Assembly (NCBI GenBank): GCA_018239715.1
Contig: JAFEGW010000011.1
Location: forward strand, 1-57,486
DNA from: Verrucomicrobiota bacterium
Lineage (GTDB): Bacteria > Chlamydiota > Chlamydiia > Chlamydiales > Rhabdochlamydiaceae
DNA length: 57,486 nt
Direction of reading: 5' to 3'
Part shown: one piece after another, positions 36,043 to 45,192 of the stretch
Layout of the letters: each line of letters starts with the position of its first letter
Numbering within the stretch: the first letter of the stretch is position 1
Notes under the pieces: model-generated
Told to the model about the DNA's origin: nothing
The model's input: the letters and a program-made list of their open reading frames with translations, nothing else
The model's database searches: none
Position numbers and translations under genes: made by a program

Positions 36043-37431
36043 ATGGTTTCATACGTAGACAATTCTGTTAAATTTTATTTTAAAAATGGTCGATTCACAA
36101 ATGCCATTCAATTCAATTCATCTCATCAAGCTCCGCATGCTGCTGACGTTGTTTCCTTTATTTTTGAAACATTAAAGCAGAAACATCTCCTTTCGGAAAA
36201 AAAAGCTGCCCAGTTCAAAGATTTTTCAGTGACCCTTTTCCCTCCAGATGACACCCAAGCTACTTCTCGCCTTCTTATCCAAAGTGATCAATCATCTATC
36301 CATATTAAAACTCTCAAATCCGATACTGCTGCATTGTTAATCCAGGGATTAACTCCAGGCGAAGCCCCTCATACAGCACGGATCATCGATTGTCTCGCAT
36401 GGTTTATTCAAGGCGTATTGACCTTAGTGGCAGAAGTTTTTAAATCTCGACAGAGCTCTACCACCCTTCGGGATACGCCGGAAAAATATCCCTTGCCGAT
36501 TATGGACCAAAACATGCCATCTCTTGTACTACATGAAAGCACCCTCCGCGGCATCCCTGATCAAGATCATACCTCTTTCATCAACTCCCTTGTTCAGGCC
36601 CTTGCACACGCTCCGCAAGAAGTGCGAGAAGCGATTGTTAAAGCCCTGGATGACGAAGAAGAAGAAAACTTCGAAATGGCAAAAATAACAGACATCTTAA
36701 AAGATTTGAAAGCTCAGGTTGCTGATGGACAAAATGAAGTTCGAGAAATAAGGCAAAGCCAAGGTTTCTTTTCAGCCTGTTTTGATGCGCGCTTCCAAAA
36801 GCTCACCCGCGATATCGATGAAACTCTAAAACGCATAGAAAATCTTCAAATCAAAAAAAATAAAATTAAAGCCTACCAGCATGCTTCCCGAACGCTAGGC
36901 AAAAGTCTTCGATCTTACCGTGATAAGGGAAATCTCGACTTGAGAGCTGTCCGTGGATTAATACCTCATAGCACACCCGGTTTTGAAGAGGACGCCGGCG
37001 AGCTGCTCGATGCAGTGTTTGCTACCCTAGGGTACTCCCCTGAAAAAGAGTGCGATTATGCTCTACGTTTAGATGTGCCTGAGGAAGGCAATGTCGATCT
37101 TCAGGAACTCATCCATGAAACAAACTTAGAAGGATCTCCCCCGTCGCTCGTGATTAAGTTAAATCGATTCCCCCGAGGAAAGAACGGCCCTAAATTCGAT
37201 TCTTCGGTAGAGCTTCCCAGCAATCATCTCTTAAAAATGGGGTCAGCGAACTACAAAATAAACGCGCTCGTCTTACATTACGGTAATGACGTGAGCGGCC
37301 ATTATTACAATTACATCCAAAAAGAAGACCGTTGGTACAAAGTAGATGACGATGAGGTCACAGAAATCCAAGAGTTTCCTAAAAATACCACCAATCGCAT
37401 CTACTTGCTCTTTTTAGAAAAAGTCGAGTAG
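36043..37431 (+). CDS. USP-type ubiquitin protease homologue with Ser in place of catalytic Cys
   Basis: The 462-residue protein is a tandem relative of the preceding USP. Both have an N-terminal domain of similar pattern (here AQFKDFSVTLF; there KCPKFKVTLS), then the protease domain. The His box is complete: SGHYYNY with His420 and WYKVDDDEV with the acidic residues 435-437. In the Cys box, HTSFINSLVQALA (176-188) shows Ser178 (codon TCT, 36574-36576) where Cys is required. TCT is one base from TGT. So it probably binds ubiquitin without cutting it. A hydrophobic stretch (about 113-133) may anchor it in a membrane. Its stop abuts the secA stop tail to tail. Confidence 0.72.
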   Translation: MVSYVDNSVKFYFKNGRFTNAIQFNSSHQAPHAADVVSFIFETLKQKHLLSEKKAAQFKDFSVTLFPPDDTQATSRLLIQSDQSSIHIKTLKSDTAALLIQGLTPGEAPHTARIIDCLAWFIQGVLTLVAEVFKSRQSSTTLRDTPEKYPLPIMDQNMPSLVLHESTLRGIPDQDHTSFINSLVQALAHAPQEVREAIVKALDDEEEENFEMAKITDILKDLKAQVADGQNEVREIRQSQGFFSACFDARFQKLTRDIDETLKRIENLQIKKNKIKAYQHASRTLGKSLRSYRDKGNLDLRAVRGLIPHSTPGFEEDAGELLDAVFATLGYSPEKECDYALRLDVPEEGNVDLQELIHETNLEGSPPSLVIKLNRFPRGKNGPKFDSSVELPSNHLLKMGSANYKINALVLHYGNDVSGHYYNYIQKEDRWYKVDDDEVTEIQEFPKNTTNRIYLLFLEKVE

Positions 37432-40398
37432 TCACCCTTCTTGGGTAAACTCAAGCTCCGGCATCAGGGAAAGATTAGTGCGGAACTCAAGCGGCTGAGG
37501 CCGCTGGTTCCCTCTGCTAATGTCATCAGGACGACGTTTTTCTTCGGGAGACGGTGGCGTCTCCTCCGGCATCATCATCTTGAACTTAAAGAGAGCATGG
37601 GCGATTTCGACTTTGAGATTGATGCTGAAAGCATCAAAAAGCACAAATGCTTCATGCTTGAACTCCAAGAGGGGATCTTTCTGCCCGACGACACGCAAGT
37701 GGACTTCTGTTCTGAGGTGATCGATGTTGAGCAGATGCTCTTGCCATAGTCTGTCAATGCTGCGGATTAAAACGCTCCGGACAACTTCACGCAGGATTTC
37801 TTCGGCATTCAAGGCCTCTTGAGTATTTTTTTGAATCTCTTGATTGACTCCCTGAATGATCTCATTTTCATGCGCTATCTTATGACGCAAGGATGTCAAA
37901 ACCTTATCGACCGCGGCATTTTCGATATCGGTGATCTGGAGATAATCGTTGTCAAAAGCTCCGGCATCAAAGGTCACAGGGAAATGGGTCATGAGCCACT
38001 GACGGTACCCTTCGGGGTTCCATCCGCCTTCTGTGGATCGGCTCACAAAGTACTGCTGCGCCATTTGAAGGCAGAGGCTCTCAAGGACTTCCTCTGCTAG
38101 CTTGATGGGAGTTTCACTATGAAGAACCTCGTTGCGGAATGCATAAATCTCCGCGCGCTGTTTATTCATGACATCATCGTATTCCAGCGTATGTTTGCGA
38201 ATCTGATAGTTCCTTTGCTCCACTCTTTTTTGTGCGGTCTCAATCGATTTATTGAGCACTTTCGCAGAGATCGGCTCATTTTCAGGCGGACGGAACCGCT
38301 GTAAAAAAGAGGTGATGCGGGGGGATGTGAACAGCCGCAGCAGAGAATCTTCAAAAGAGACATAGAATTTTGATCTGCCGGGATCGCCTTGGCGGGCGCA
38401 CCGTCCGCGGAGCTGTCTGTCAATACGGCGGGATTGGTGCCGCGTGGTGCCAATCACTTCAAGTCCGCCGAGCTGTGCTACGCCTTCTTCCAGCTTGATA
38501 TCGGTTCCGCGGCCTGCCATGTTGGTAGCGACAGTGATCGCTCCTTTACGGCCTGCCATGGCAATGATTTCAGCTTCTTTCGCATGGTTCTTGGCGTTGA
38601 GGACGGTATGCTCGAGTTTATTTTGCCTTAAGATACGAGATAATTTCTCCGAGGCTTCGACAGATTCTGTCCCGATCAAAATCGGGCAGCCTTTCTGGTG
38701 GACCTCTTGGACCTCTTTTAAGATCGCGTGATACTTTTCCCGCTCGGTCATATAGACTTCGTCATCAAAATCTTTTCTCTGGGCAGGGCGATGGGTCGGG
38801 ATCGACAGGACTTCAAGCTTGTAGATCTCTTTGAATTCATTGGCTTCCGTCATCGCCGTACCGGTCATGCCGGCGAGTTTCTTATAAAGGCGGAAGTAAT
38901 TTTGCAGCGTGATTGTCGCGTAAGTTTGCGTTTCGCCTTGGATGGCAACGCTTTCTTTCGCTTCGATCGCTTGGTGAAGGCCATCAGAAAAACGGCGTCC
39001 CGGCTGAGGACGGCCCGTGTGCTCATCAATGATGACGATTTTCTCTTCGGAGACAATATAATCGACGTCTTTTTCCATGAGTAAATGGGCCCGGAGGAGC
39101 TGCCTTAAATTGTGCGCCCGCTCTTTTCTCAAAGCGTCGGCTTCTCGAAGTTCGACTTTTTTCTGCATTTTGGCAGATTCGTCGAGTTTTTCATCGTGAT
39201 CGATGGCGGCGTATTCAAAACCTAAATCGTACATCACAAAGTCATCGGTATCATTGCCCGTCTCACCCCAGAGGCGGATGCCTTTGTCGGTCAGTTCGTA
39301 CTCGCTCGCTCTTTCGTCGACAATGATATAGAGCTCGGCAAGTGCAGCTGCCCGCTCTTCTTTGTTGGGCTCGCCATAGTAATAGACATCCCACTTATCA
39401 ATTTCAGCGCGGAGATTAGGATCTTCTTTGATCTTTTTGAGTACTTTGTTATGCGGCATTCCTTTGGTGACTAGCCAAAGCTTGCGATAAGCTTCTTTCT
39501 CTTCGGTGTCTTCCGCTTTGGATAATTTACGAGGCTCGCCTTCTGTAAATCGACCGAAATTTTCCAAAATCTTGCGTGCATCGGTGGCCAGCTTATTGCA
39601 GAGATCTCGCTGAAAGCGGACAATGTGGGCCGCGGGCTGCTGGAGCTTATCGTACATCTGCTTGGAGCCGGACGCAGGCCCTGAAATGATGAGCGGCGTC
39701 CTAGCTTCATCGATCAAAATCGAGTCGACTTCGTCAATAATTGCAAAATAATGGCCTCGCTGACACTGGTCTTCTGCTGACTGAGCCATCGAATTGTCCC
39801 GCAGATAGTCGAAGCCAAACTCGGAAGCCGTTCCGTAAACGATATCGGCTTCGTAAACTTCTTTTCTCTTGAAATGAGGAGTCGCATTAGTGAGCGCTTC
39901 GACACGGAGACCGAGCCAGCGAAAGATCGAACCGATCCATTCGCAGTCCCTCTGGGCCAGATAGTCGTTCACAGTGACGAGATGGACAGGTTTGCCCGTC
40001 AGCGCATTGAGATAAAGCGGCATCGAAGCTGTGAGGGTTTTTCCTTCCCCCGTCATCATCTCTGCAATGGAGCCATAATGCAATGCGATGGCCCCTAAGA
40101 TTTGGACATCATAGGGAACCATGTCCCATTTTTGATTGTAGCCTGAAACATGGACTTCGGTCCCGCAAAGGCGGCGGCAAGCAGCTTTGACAACTGCATA
40201 AGCTTCCGGCAGAATCTGATCAATGAGTTCACCTTCAGCAATCCGCTTTTGGAATTCCTTCGTTTTCGCTTTCAGCTCTTCGTCGGAAAGGGTCATGAGC
40301 TTCTGCTCATGGACATTCACCAGGCGGACTGTTTTTTGATACTTTTTCAAGCGGCGGGACTGCTGCGTTCCAAAAATCTGCTTCAGAAGACCGAACAT
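37432..40398 (-). CDS. secA: Preprotein translocase ATPase SecA
   Basis: SecA drives proteins through SecYEG. The 988-residue protein has all landmarks: MMTGEGKTLTASMPLYL near 115 (Walker A), DEVDSILIDEARTPLIISG near 223 (Walker B), MTGTAMTEA near 535, ATNMAGRGTDIKL near 650, and the helical scaffold with VRSVLIRSIDRLWQEHL near 885. The C-terminal zinc finger found in many SecAs is absent; the protein ends ELEFTQEG. Chlamydial SecA is of similar length. C. trachomatis secA (CT701) also neighbours psd (CT699). The start is ATG at 40398. Confidence 0.97.
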   Translation of the reverse strand: MFGLLKQIFGTQQSRRLKKYQKTVRLVNVHEQKLMTLSDEELKAKTKEFQKRIAEGELIDQILPEAYAVVKAACRRLCGTEVHVSGYNQKWDMVPYDVQILGAIALHYGSIAEMMTGEGKTLTASMPLYLNALTGKPVHLVTVNDYLAQRDCEWIGSIFRWLGLRVEALTNATPHFKRKEVYEADIVYGTASEFGFDYLRDNSMAQSAEDQCQRGHYFAIIDEVDSILIDEARTPLIISGPASGSKQMYDKLQQPAAHIVRFQRDLCNKLATDARKILENFGRFTEGEPRKLSKAEDTEEKEAYRKLWLVTKGMPHNKVLKKIKEDPNLRAEIDKWDVYYYGEPNKEERAAALAELYIIVDERASEYELTDKGIRLWGETGNDTDDFVMYDLGFEYAAIDHDEKLDESAKMQKKVELREADALRKERAHNLRQLLRAHLLMEKDVDYIVSEEKIVIIDEHTGRPQPGRRFSDGLHQAIEAKESVAIQGETQTYATITLQNYFRLYKKLAGMTGTAMTEANEFKEIYKLEVLSIPTHRPAQRKDFDDEVYMTEREKYHAILKEVQEVHQKGCPILIGTESVEASEKLSRILRQNKLEHTVLNAKNHAKEAEIIAMAGRKGAITVATNMAGRGTDIKLEEGVAQLGGLEVIGTTRHQSRRIDRQLRGRCARQGDPGRSKFYVSFEDSLLRLFTSPRITSFLQRFRPPENEPISAKVLNKSIETAQKRVEQRNYQIRKHTLEYDDVMNKQRAEIYAFRNEVLHSETPIKLAEEVLESLCLQMAQQYFVSRSTEGGWNPEGYRQWLMTHFPVTFDAGAFDNDYLQITDIENAAVDKVLTSLRHKIAHENEIIQGVNQEIQKNTQEALNAEEILREVVRSVLIRSIDRLWQEHLLNIDHLRTEVHLRVVGQKDPLLEFKHEAFVLFDAFSINLKVEIAHALFKFKMMMPEETPPSPEEKRRPDDISRGNQRPQPLEFRTNLSLMPELEFTQEG

Positions 40399-40578
40399 GT
40401 AAACCCTTTGATTATATTCTGTTAGATTATATCAGCTCGTTGAAATTAGTTAAATTGCCAATTGAAGAGGGCTATCTCTCTCAAGATTCTTGTAAAAAAG
40501 ACTCTAGCGAAAAAGAGCGAAGTTGAGTCAAAATAGAACATTGTAACGATTTCAAACATAGCCCTCAGGGATAAGTTT

Positions 40579-40962
40579 GTGCTTAAAGTTTGTCAAAAAT
40601 TTGTTTTAATCTCAGCCTTTTCTTTCATCTTTCCGCTGACTCTTTGGGGGTTTTCTAAAGAAGGCGAAGAATTAAAAATTTTAGATGAATTGATTGCGAC
40701 TTCCGAGAGGCAGCTGTCGATTCAAAAAGAGCTTAAGTCCCTCATCACCGATTTCTATGCTCAACAAGAACTTTTTTACCAAGGGCCGGAAAAAGGGCAG
40801 CAAACCAAAGAACTCGCTTCTAAAATGGTAAAAACCGCTGTCACAATTCTAGCGATGGCAGAAAATAACCATTACCTCCATCTCTTTCCTCCCTTCTTTG
40901 TCGAAGAACTGAGACGTTTCGCTGGAATTGCCAAAAAAAATACACCTCCGACACCCGCATGA
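40579..40962 (+). CDS. Small exported protein of unknown function
   Basis: The 127-residue protein has an N-terminal signal peptide (about 1-24, FVLISAFSFIFPLTLWGFS) and a helical body with Gln/Glu-rich segments. The start is GTG at 40579, with AGGGA about eight bases upstream. It overlaps the psd start by four bases (ATGA), so the two are co-translated. C. trachomatis also has an unrelated-looking gene between secA and psd (CT700); I cannot tell if they correspond. Confidence 0.6.
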   Translation: MLKVCQKFVLISAFSFIFPLTLWGFSKEGEELKILDELIATSERQLSIQKELKSLITDFYAQQELFYQGPEKGQQTKELASKMVKTAVTILAMAENNHYLHLFPPFFVEELRRFAGIAKKNTPPTPA

Positions 40963-41867
40963 CAGCCCCGCGCTATATCGATCGTAAAACTCATCAAGAG
41001 AGGACCGAAAAGGTCTACGGTAAATTTTTTATCGATCTTCTCTATGGCACGAGCTGGTTTTCGAAAGTTTTATCGCTACTTGTCCTTCCTCTTTTCTCTC
41101 ATATCAATTTCTTATCTAGGCTCTATGGAGACATCCAAAAAAGCCGGCTCAGCAAAAAAAAGATCCAACCTTTCATCGAAAAATTCCATGTCGATGCTTC
41201 AGAATTTCTTGAACCTGTCGATAACTTTCAGTCGTTCAACGATTTTTTCATCCGTAAATTAAAACCTGAAGCCCGGCCGATCACTCCTGGTGCCGATATC
41301 GCCATTCTTCCTGCTGATGGCCGGTATCTCGTCTATCCCAATATCCAAAAAAGCGATGGTTTTTTTGTGAAAGGACGGAAATTTTCTTTGGAAACCCTTT
41401 TGAAAGACACCGACCTTGCACACAAATACGCCCAAGGCTCCATGGCGATCGTGCGTCTGGCTCCTGTCGACTACCACCGTTTTCACTTTCCTATGAATTG
41501 CATTCCGGATGCCCCAAAGCCCATCCAGGGTCCCCTCTTCTCCGTCAATCCCAAAGCTCTCCAAAAACACGCCCATATCCTTGCAGAAAATAAACGAGTC
41601 ATCAACCACTTAAAAACAGAAAATTTTGGCCCCGTTCTCTTCATCGAAGTCGGTGCTACTTATGTGGGGACCATCCATCAAACTTTCATCCCTCACCAAC
41701 CTCGCATCAAGGGAGATGAGAAAGGATATTTCTCGTTTGGAGGCTCTAGCCTTATTCTTCTCTTCGAGCCATTCCGTATCCAATTCGACCAGGATCTCAT
41801 TGAAGCTTCTCATCGACGCATAGAAGTACTCGGGCAAATGGGACAGTCTCTAGGCCATGCATTTTAA
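40959..41867 (+). CDS. psd: Phosphatidylserine decarboxylase proenzyme (Psd)
   Basis: Psd makes phosphatidylethanolamine at the membrane. The 302-residue protein has FNDFFIRKLKPEARPI near 92-107, PADGRYLVYP near 119, VRLAPVDYHRFHFP with the catalytic His near 168, and the self-cleavage site FGGSS near 266, where the Ser becomes the pyruvoyl cofactor. The family more often shows LGST; GSS variants occur. It is coupled to the small exported protein upstream. In C. trachomatis the next genes are mnmE and nth; here the lanthipeptide genes come between. Confidence 0.94.
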   Translation: MTAPRYIDRKTHQERTEKVYGKFFIDLLYGTSWFSKVLSLLVLPLFSHINFLSRLYGDIQKSRLSKKKIQPFIEKFHVDASEFLEPVDNFQSFNDFFIRKLKPEARPITPGADIAILPADGRYLVYPNIQKSDGFFVKGRKFSLETLLKDTDLAHKYAQGSMAIVRLAPVDYHRFHFPMNCIPDAPKPIQGPLFSVNPKALQKHAHILAENKRVINHLKTENFGPVLFIEVGATYVGTIHQTFIPHQPRIKGDEKGYFSFGGSSLILLFEPFRIQFDQDLIEASHRRIEVLGQMGQSLGHAF

Positions 41868-41942
41868 CCGGTTTTCTTAAAAAGACGGTTCCTTCATAAT
41901 GTATTAAGAAAAACTTGCAAATTTTTTGATTTGGGAGTGAAT

Positions 41943-42257
41943 ATGTATAAAATAGCTCTAGCATCCATGCTTATAACAAGCCTTCTAGCTGCTGATGAAA
42001 TTGCGAATACAGATGATCCTTTTCAAGCAAAAATAGATCCCTTAATCCATGTGAAACAGCAGCTTGCTCAAGCTCGCACGAAAGGCTGGAATTCTTCCCA
42101 AAAGCAAAATAATAATACTCTGACTAAAGACGCTCCTATGGTCACACTGGGATTTATTCCCGCGAAACCTCCTACATCGATGCAGCCCTCTAAAGAAATA
42201 GCCCATTTTTTTGAAAGCGACTGCTCAAAAAGACAAGCTGCAGAACTTTGCCAATAG
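41943..42257 (+). CDS. Small exported protein of unknown function
   Basis: The 104-residue protein has a signal peptide (about 1-17, MYKIALASMLITSLLAA) and a polar remainder with two cysteines close to the C-terminus. No family is recognised. The start is ATG 41943 with GGGAG five bases upstream; a TTG at 41931 would lie before that site. It lies between psd and the convergent lanB stop. It is not a likely lanthipeptide precursor: there is no Cys/Ser/Thr-rich core and it is exported by Sec. It could be part of the inserted segment. Confidence 0.5.
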   Translation: MYKIALASMLITSLLAADEIANTDDPFQAKIDPLIHVKQQLAQARTKGWNSSQKQNNNTLTKDAPMVTLGFIPAKPPTSMQPSKEIAHFFESDCSKRQAAELCQ

Positions 42258-42259
42258 CC

Positions 42260-42306
42260 AAAAAGTAGAAGTTGCCTTAAGATGACTTGGAATACTTAAG
42301 CACTTT
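42260..42306. terminator. Imperfect hairpin between convergent genes
   Basis: Between the lanB stop and the small exported protein, AAGTGCTTAAG and CTTAAGGCAACTT pair with bulges, followed on the minus strand by a short T run (ACTTTTT). This may end transcription of lanC-lanB. The pairing is weak. Confidence 0.3.
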
Positions 42307-45192
42307 TTACCTACTAAAAGAAACTTCTAGGAATTTTTGTTGTTTTAAAGTGTGACAAGCATAAGCCCTTGATTTTTTTTCTAGTTTTTCATTTGTGCCA
42401 AAAAAACGATTACAGTGCATATGCACAAGACTGTTTGCAACCTTATATTTTTTTTGAATATCAAGCGCTTCAACAAGATTTATAAGGGCCTCTCTACGGA
42501 GATCAAAAGCCTCTAGTATCTGTGGATCAATAGGGCTAAGTAGAATTTTTTTCCATTCACGAAATCCATCCAATGCTTCTCTATCAATTCCATAATGATC
42601 AAAAAAACCATCCACATATTTGACAAGATCCAAAATACTTAACGTTCCAAGAATAAAGTCAGGTAACCCAATTTGGTTTTTCTTCTTTAACAATTGAAGT
42701 ACTACTTGGCTATCTTCACAAAAAAATTGTTCAGCTAATTCGATAGCTTGTTGACCACCGTATCTTTCTATTTCTCTCTCATAACTCTCTAAAGAAATTT
42801 TGCTAATGATACCTTCTTCTATCAATGAATTAGACCAATCATGTAGATGAGATAAAGAAAAACCCTGGAATCTTACTCTGATATGCGAACGCTCATCTCG
42901 ATAGCGCACAAAAAACCATTGATTAATGAGTTTTTGCTCTTGAAGATACTGTGTAAAGGAAGTTAAATGCTTCGTTAAAAATTTCTCCTCATTATCTTTC
43001 GAAAGATAAAAATTTACAAATAACCACTCACTTCCAGGAAGACGCCAACGAGCTTCTGAAGCAATTTCTTCATAAAATGGCTTTTTTTCAACGCTATTGA
43101 GATGGCCAAATAGGGGATTCTTTCGCAAAGGAAGAACAAATTCTACCGAATGTTTGCCCTTTTGACTGCTGACCCATTGTCCCTGCTCTTGTTCAATTTT
43201 TTCAACAAGCTTGATAGAATGCGATTTTTTAATCTGATCTAAAATTATCTCAAGGTCGTCATTACTTTCTATGTCCAGCAATAACCGCTGATCACCATTG
43301 GTTAAAAAAACCAGCCGAGGCATTTGCCATATTTTCGCCCATTTCCGAAACCCGTCTTTATCGCCTTTTTCAAGTTTGTCTAATGAAACACGCCATTCTG
43401 CTGGTGATAAAATTGTTTTTTGAAAACGTATTCGGGGTAAAACTGGAAATCCTTCTAGCTTTCTCCATACAAAAGGAGCCATTAAGTCATATCTAGATTT
43501 TGATATCTCGCGTGCAAATCGTAAAGGAGGCGGAGCATATGTCGGATTCAAAACATTCCCAGCGGTAACATAAAATTGTTTTGTTCCATCCTTAGAAACT
43601 AGAAAAAGACCATCTGTAGTAGCCCCTACATAGAGATCTTCTAAAGAAATTGTGCTTTTACCAGCAGGGCTTAGGTCGATGACTTCTTTTCTCAAATTAG
43701 GATGAATCGCTACGTTTTGACTTCTTGATTTCGGAGGCAGAAACGAAGATTCGACAAAAGTTAAGCCCGGATCCAAAGCTTCTTCTTCACCTAAAAATTG
43801 TTGCAACTCCTGTTGAAAAGAATGGCCCAATACTTTCAAGAAACGACTGCAAGAACTCCCTCCTTGCCAGGTTAGATTCGTGAGTAATAATAAGTAATTT
43901 GCCTTATCTACTTCGTCAGGGGAATTCGCTATCAACTCAAAAAAAAGATCAATAGATAGAGGAGCTTTTTGTAATGGAGAATTGACTGACAATTTCTCAA
44001 TAAGGGATTTATCAATGACTATTTCTAAGCGACGGTCCCAAAAAGCTTGGGCTAATTCATTATTGAGCCATTGTTGAAATCGATCGTCTTGACTCGACTG
44101 TGTTTTTAACCCTTCTGGCAAGCCTAATCCGCGATTTTCATCTAGCAATTCTAAAAGAGGGATAATTCTATCGGTGCCATATCTATTTAAAAACTGACTC
44201 AAATAAGATTGAAGTCCGAAGGGATCTCGATCAAAAGATAGCTTCCATAATGCTTCAGCTGCTTGAGCAGCTTCTAAACCGATGTGAAAAGGAAGTTTTA
44301 CTGAAGTTTTAGGAATTCCTTGATCGACTTGAATGTAACAAGAAGAATCAGCCATTTCTTTCATCTTAATTGTCGCATTTTCCAGCAATAATCTTCCCTT
44401 TCCGGGTGCTGTTTTAGAATACAGCTCCAATTCCAATCGAATTTCGTGTAGTGCACTTGCATAAGGCTCAGGAATTTTATCCAAGAATTCTTGAAAAGGT
44501 GTGGGTGACAAAAGTGATGGGAAGATAGAAAACCATAAAAATTGTTGATCGATCAGCTTTCGAATAACTTCTTGAACCTTATGATCTTCTAAGGTTGGCA
44601 ACTGCATTAAAATGCTTTTTATCAAATTCTCAATAGTTATTGAGTTTCGAGCAGCAGTGAAAATGGCTTTTGTCAAAGGAGAAATACGTATTGAAATCCC
44701 TTTTTGATCAGGTTTTTCAAGTAGGTAACCAATGGTATACCGATCCCCCTGGATAGTTAAAAGCGGATTACATTGAACAAGGATTTGGGAAAATACGTTC
44801 TCATCCTTACAAATCTGATCACCAATTTTTAATACCCATTGCATGTCAGGACGAACCCCTTTTATCACCAGATCAAGATCTAGTTCGGCAGCTGTCACCT
44901 CATTCCAACATCCCGAGGAAACTAACGAAAAAAGCCCAAAAGGTGTAGATCTTGATGTCATTCTGTAAAAATACTTCAGCAAAGTTGCTTTCATCTGATC
45001 ATTGATAGATGTTTTTTTTAACTCCTCTGCGAGTGTTGGAGATGCAATAGCAATAGCTTCTTGAAATAGTTCATTCTGAGCATAGAAAGAATAAATAGTA
45101 TTTCGATCCTGCTTTTTAAAAGACTCAAAAGGCAAACTAGGGTTTCGAACTAAAAAAAAAGAGGCTGGCAAAAATAAAGCTTCAGATTTCAT
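42307..45192 (-). CDS. lanB: Class I lanthipeptide dehydratase (LanB), full length
   Basis: LanB dehydrates Ser and Thr of a precursor peptide by glutamylating them from Glu-tRNA and then eliminating glutamate. The 961-residue protein has both halves. The N-terminal glutamylation domain shows KYFYRMTSRSTPFGLFSL (73-90), the signature of the family, with conserved arginines 77 and 81. The C-terminal elimination domain (about 700-961) shows WLFVNFYLS, WFFVRYRDERSHIRVRFQG, ERYGGQQA, and HMHCNRFFG. It overlaps lanC by 11 bases and is co-translated. Split or small LanB-like proteins belong to thiopeptide or other pathways; the joined form with LanC argues for a class I lanthipeptide. Confidence 0.93.
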   Translation of the reverse strand: MKSEALFLPASFFLVRNPSLPFESFKKQDRNTIYSFYAQNELFQEAIAIASPTLAEELKKTSINDQMKATLLKYFYRMTSRSTPFGLFSLVSSGCWNEVTAAELDLDLVIKGVRPDMQWVLKIGDQICKDENVFSQILVQCNPLLTIQGDRYTIGYLLEKPDQKGISIRISPLTKAIFTAARNSITIENLIKSILMQLPTLEDHKVQEVIRKLIDQQFLWFSIFPSLLSPTPFQEFLDKIPEPYASALHEIRLELELYSKTAPGKGRLLLENATIKMKEMADSSCYIQVDQGIPKTSVKLPFHIGLEAAQAAEALWKLSFDRDPFGLQSYLSQFLNRYGTDRIIPLLELLDENRGLGLPEGLKTQSSQDDRFQQWLNNELAQAFWDRRLEIVIDKSLIEKLSVNSPLQKAPLSIDLFFELIANSPDEVDKANYLLLLTNLTWQGGSSCSRFLKVLGHSFQQELQQFLGEEEALDPGLTFVESSFLPPKSRSQNVAIHPNLRKEVIDLSPAGKSTISLEDLYVGATTDGLFLVSKDGTKQFYVTAGNVLNPTYAPPPLRFAREISKSRYDLMAPFVWRKLEGFPVLPRIRFQKTILSPAEWRVSLDKLEKGDKDGFRKWAKIWQMPRLVFLTNGDQRLLLDIESNDDLEIILDQIKKSHSIKLVEKIEQEQGQWVSSQKGKHSVEFVLPLRKNPLFGHLNSVEKKPFYEEIASEARWRLPGSEWLFVNFYLSKDNEEKFLTKHLTSFTQYLQEQKLINQWFFVRYRDERSHIRVRFQGFSLSHLHDWSNSLIEEGIISKISLESYEREIERYGGQQAIELAEQFFCEDSQVVLQLLKKKNQIGLPDFILGTLSILDLVKYVDGFFDHYGIDREALDGFREWKKILLSPIDPQILEAFDLRREALINLVEALDIQKKYKVANSLVHMHCNRFFGTNEKLEKKSRAYACHTLKQQKFLEVSFSR

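Noticed and set aside
41943-42257. Second lanthipeptide precursor next to lanB
   Set aside because: The peptide begins with a Sec signal and has cysteines only near its end, without a leader box or a Ser/Thr/Cys core.
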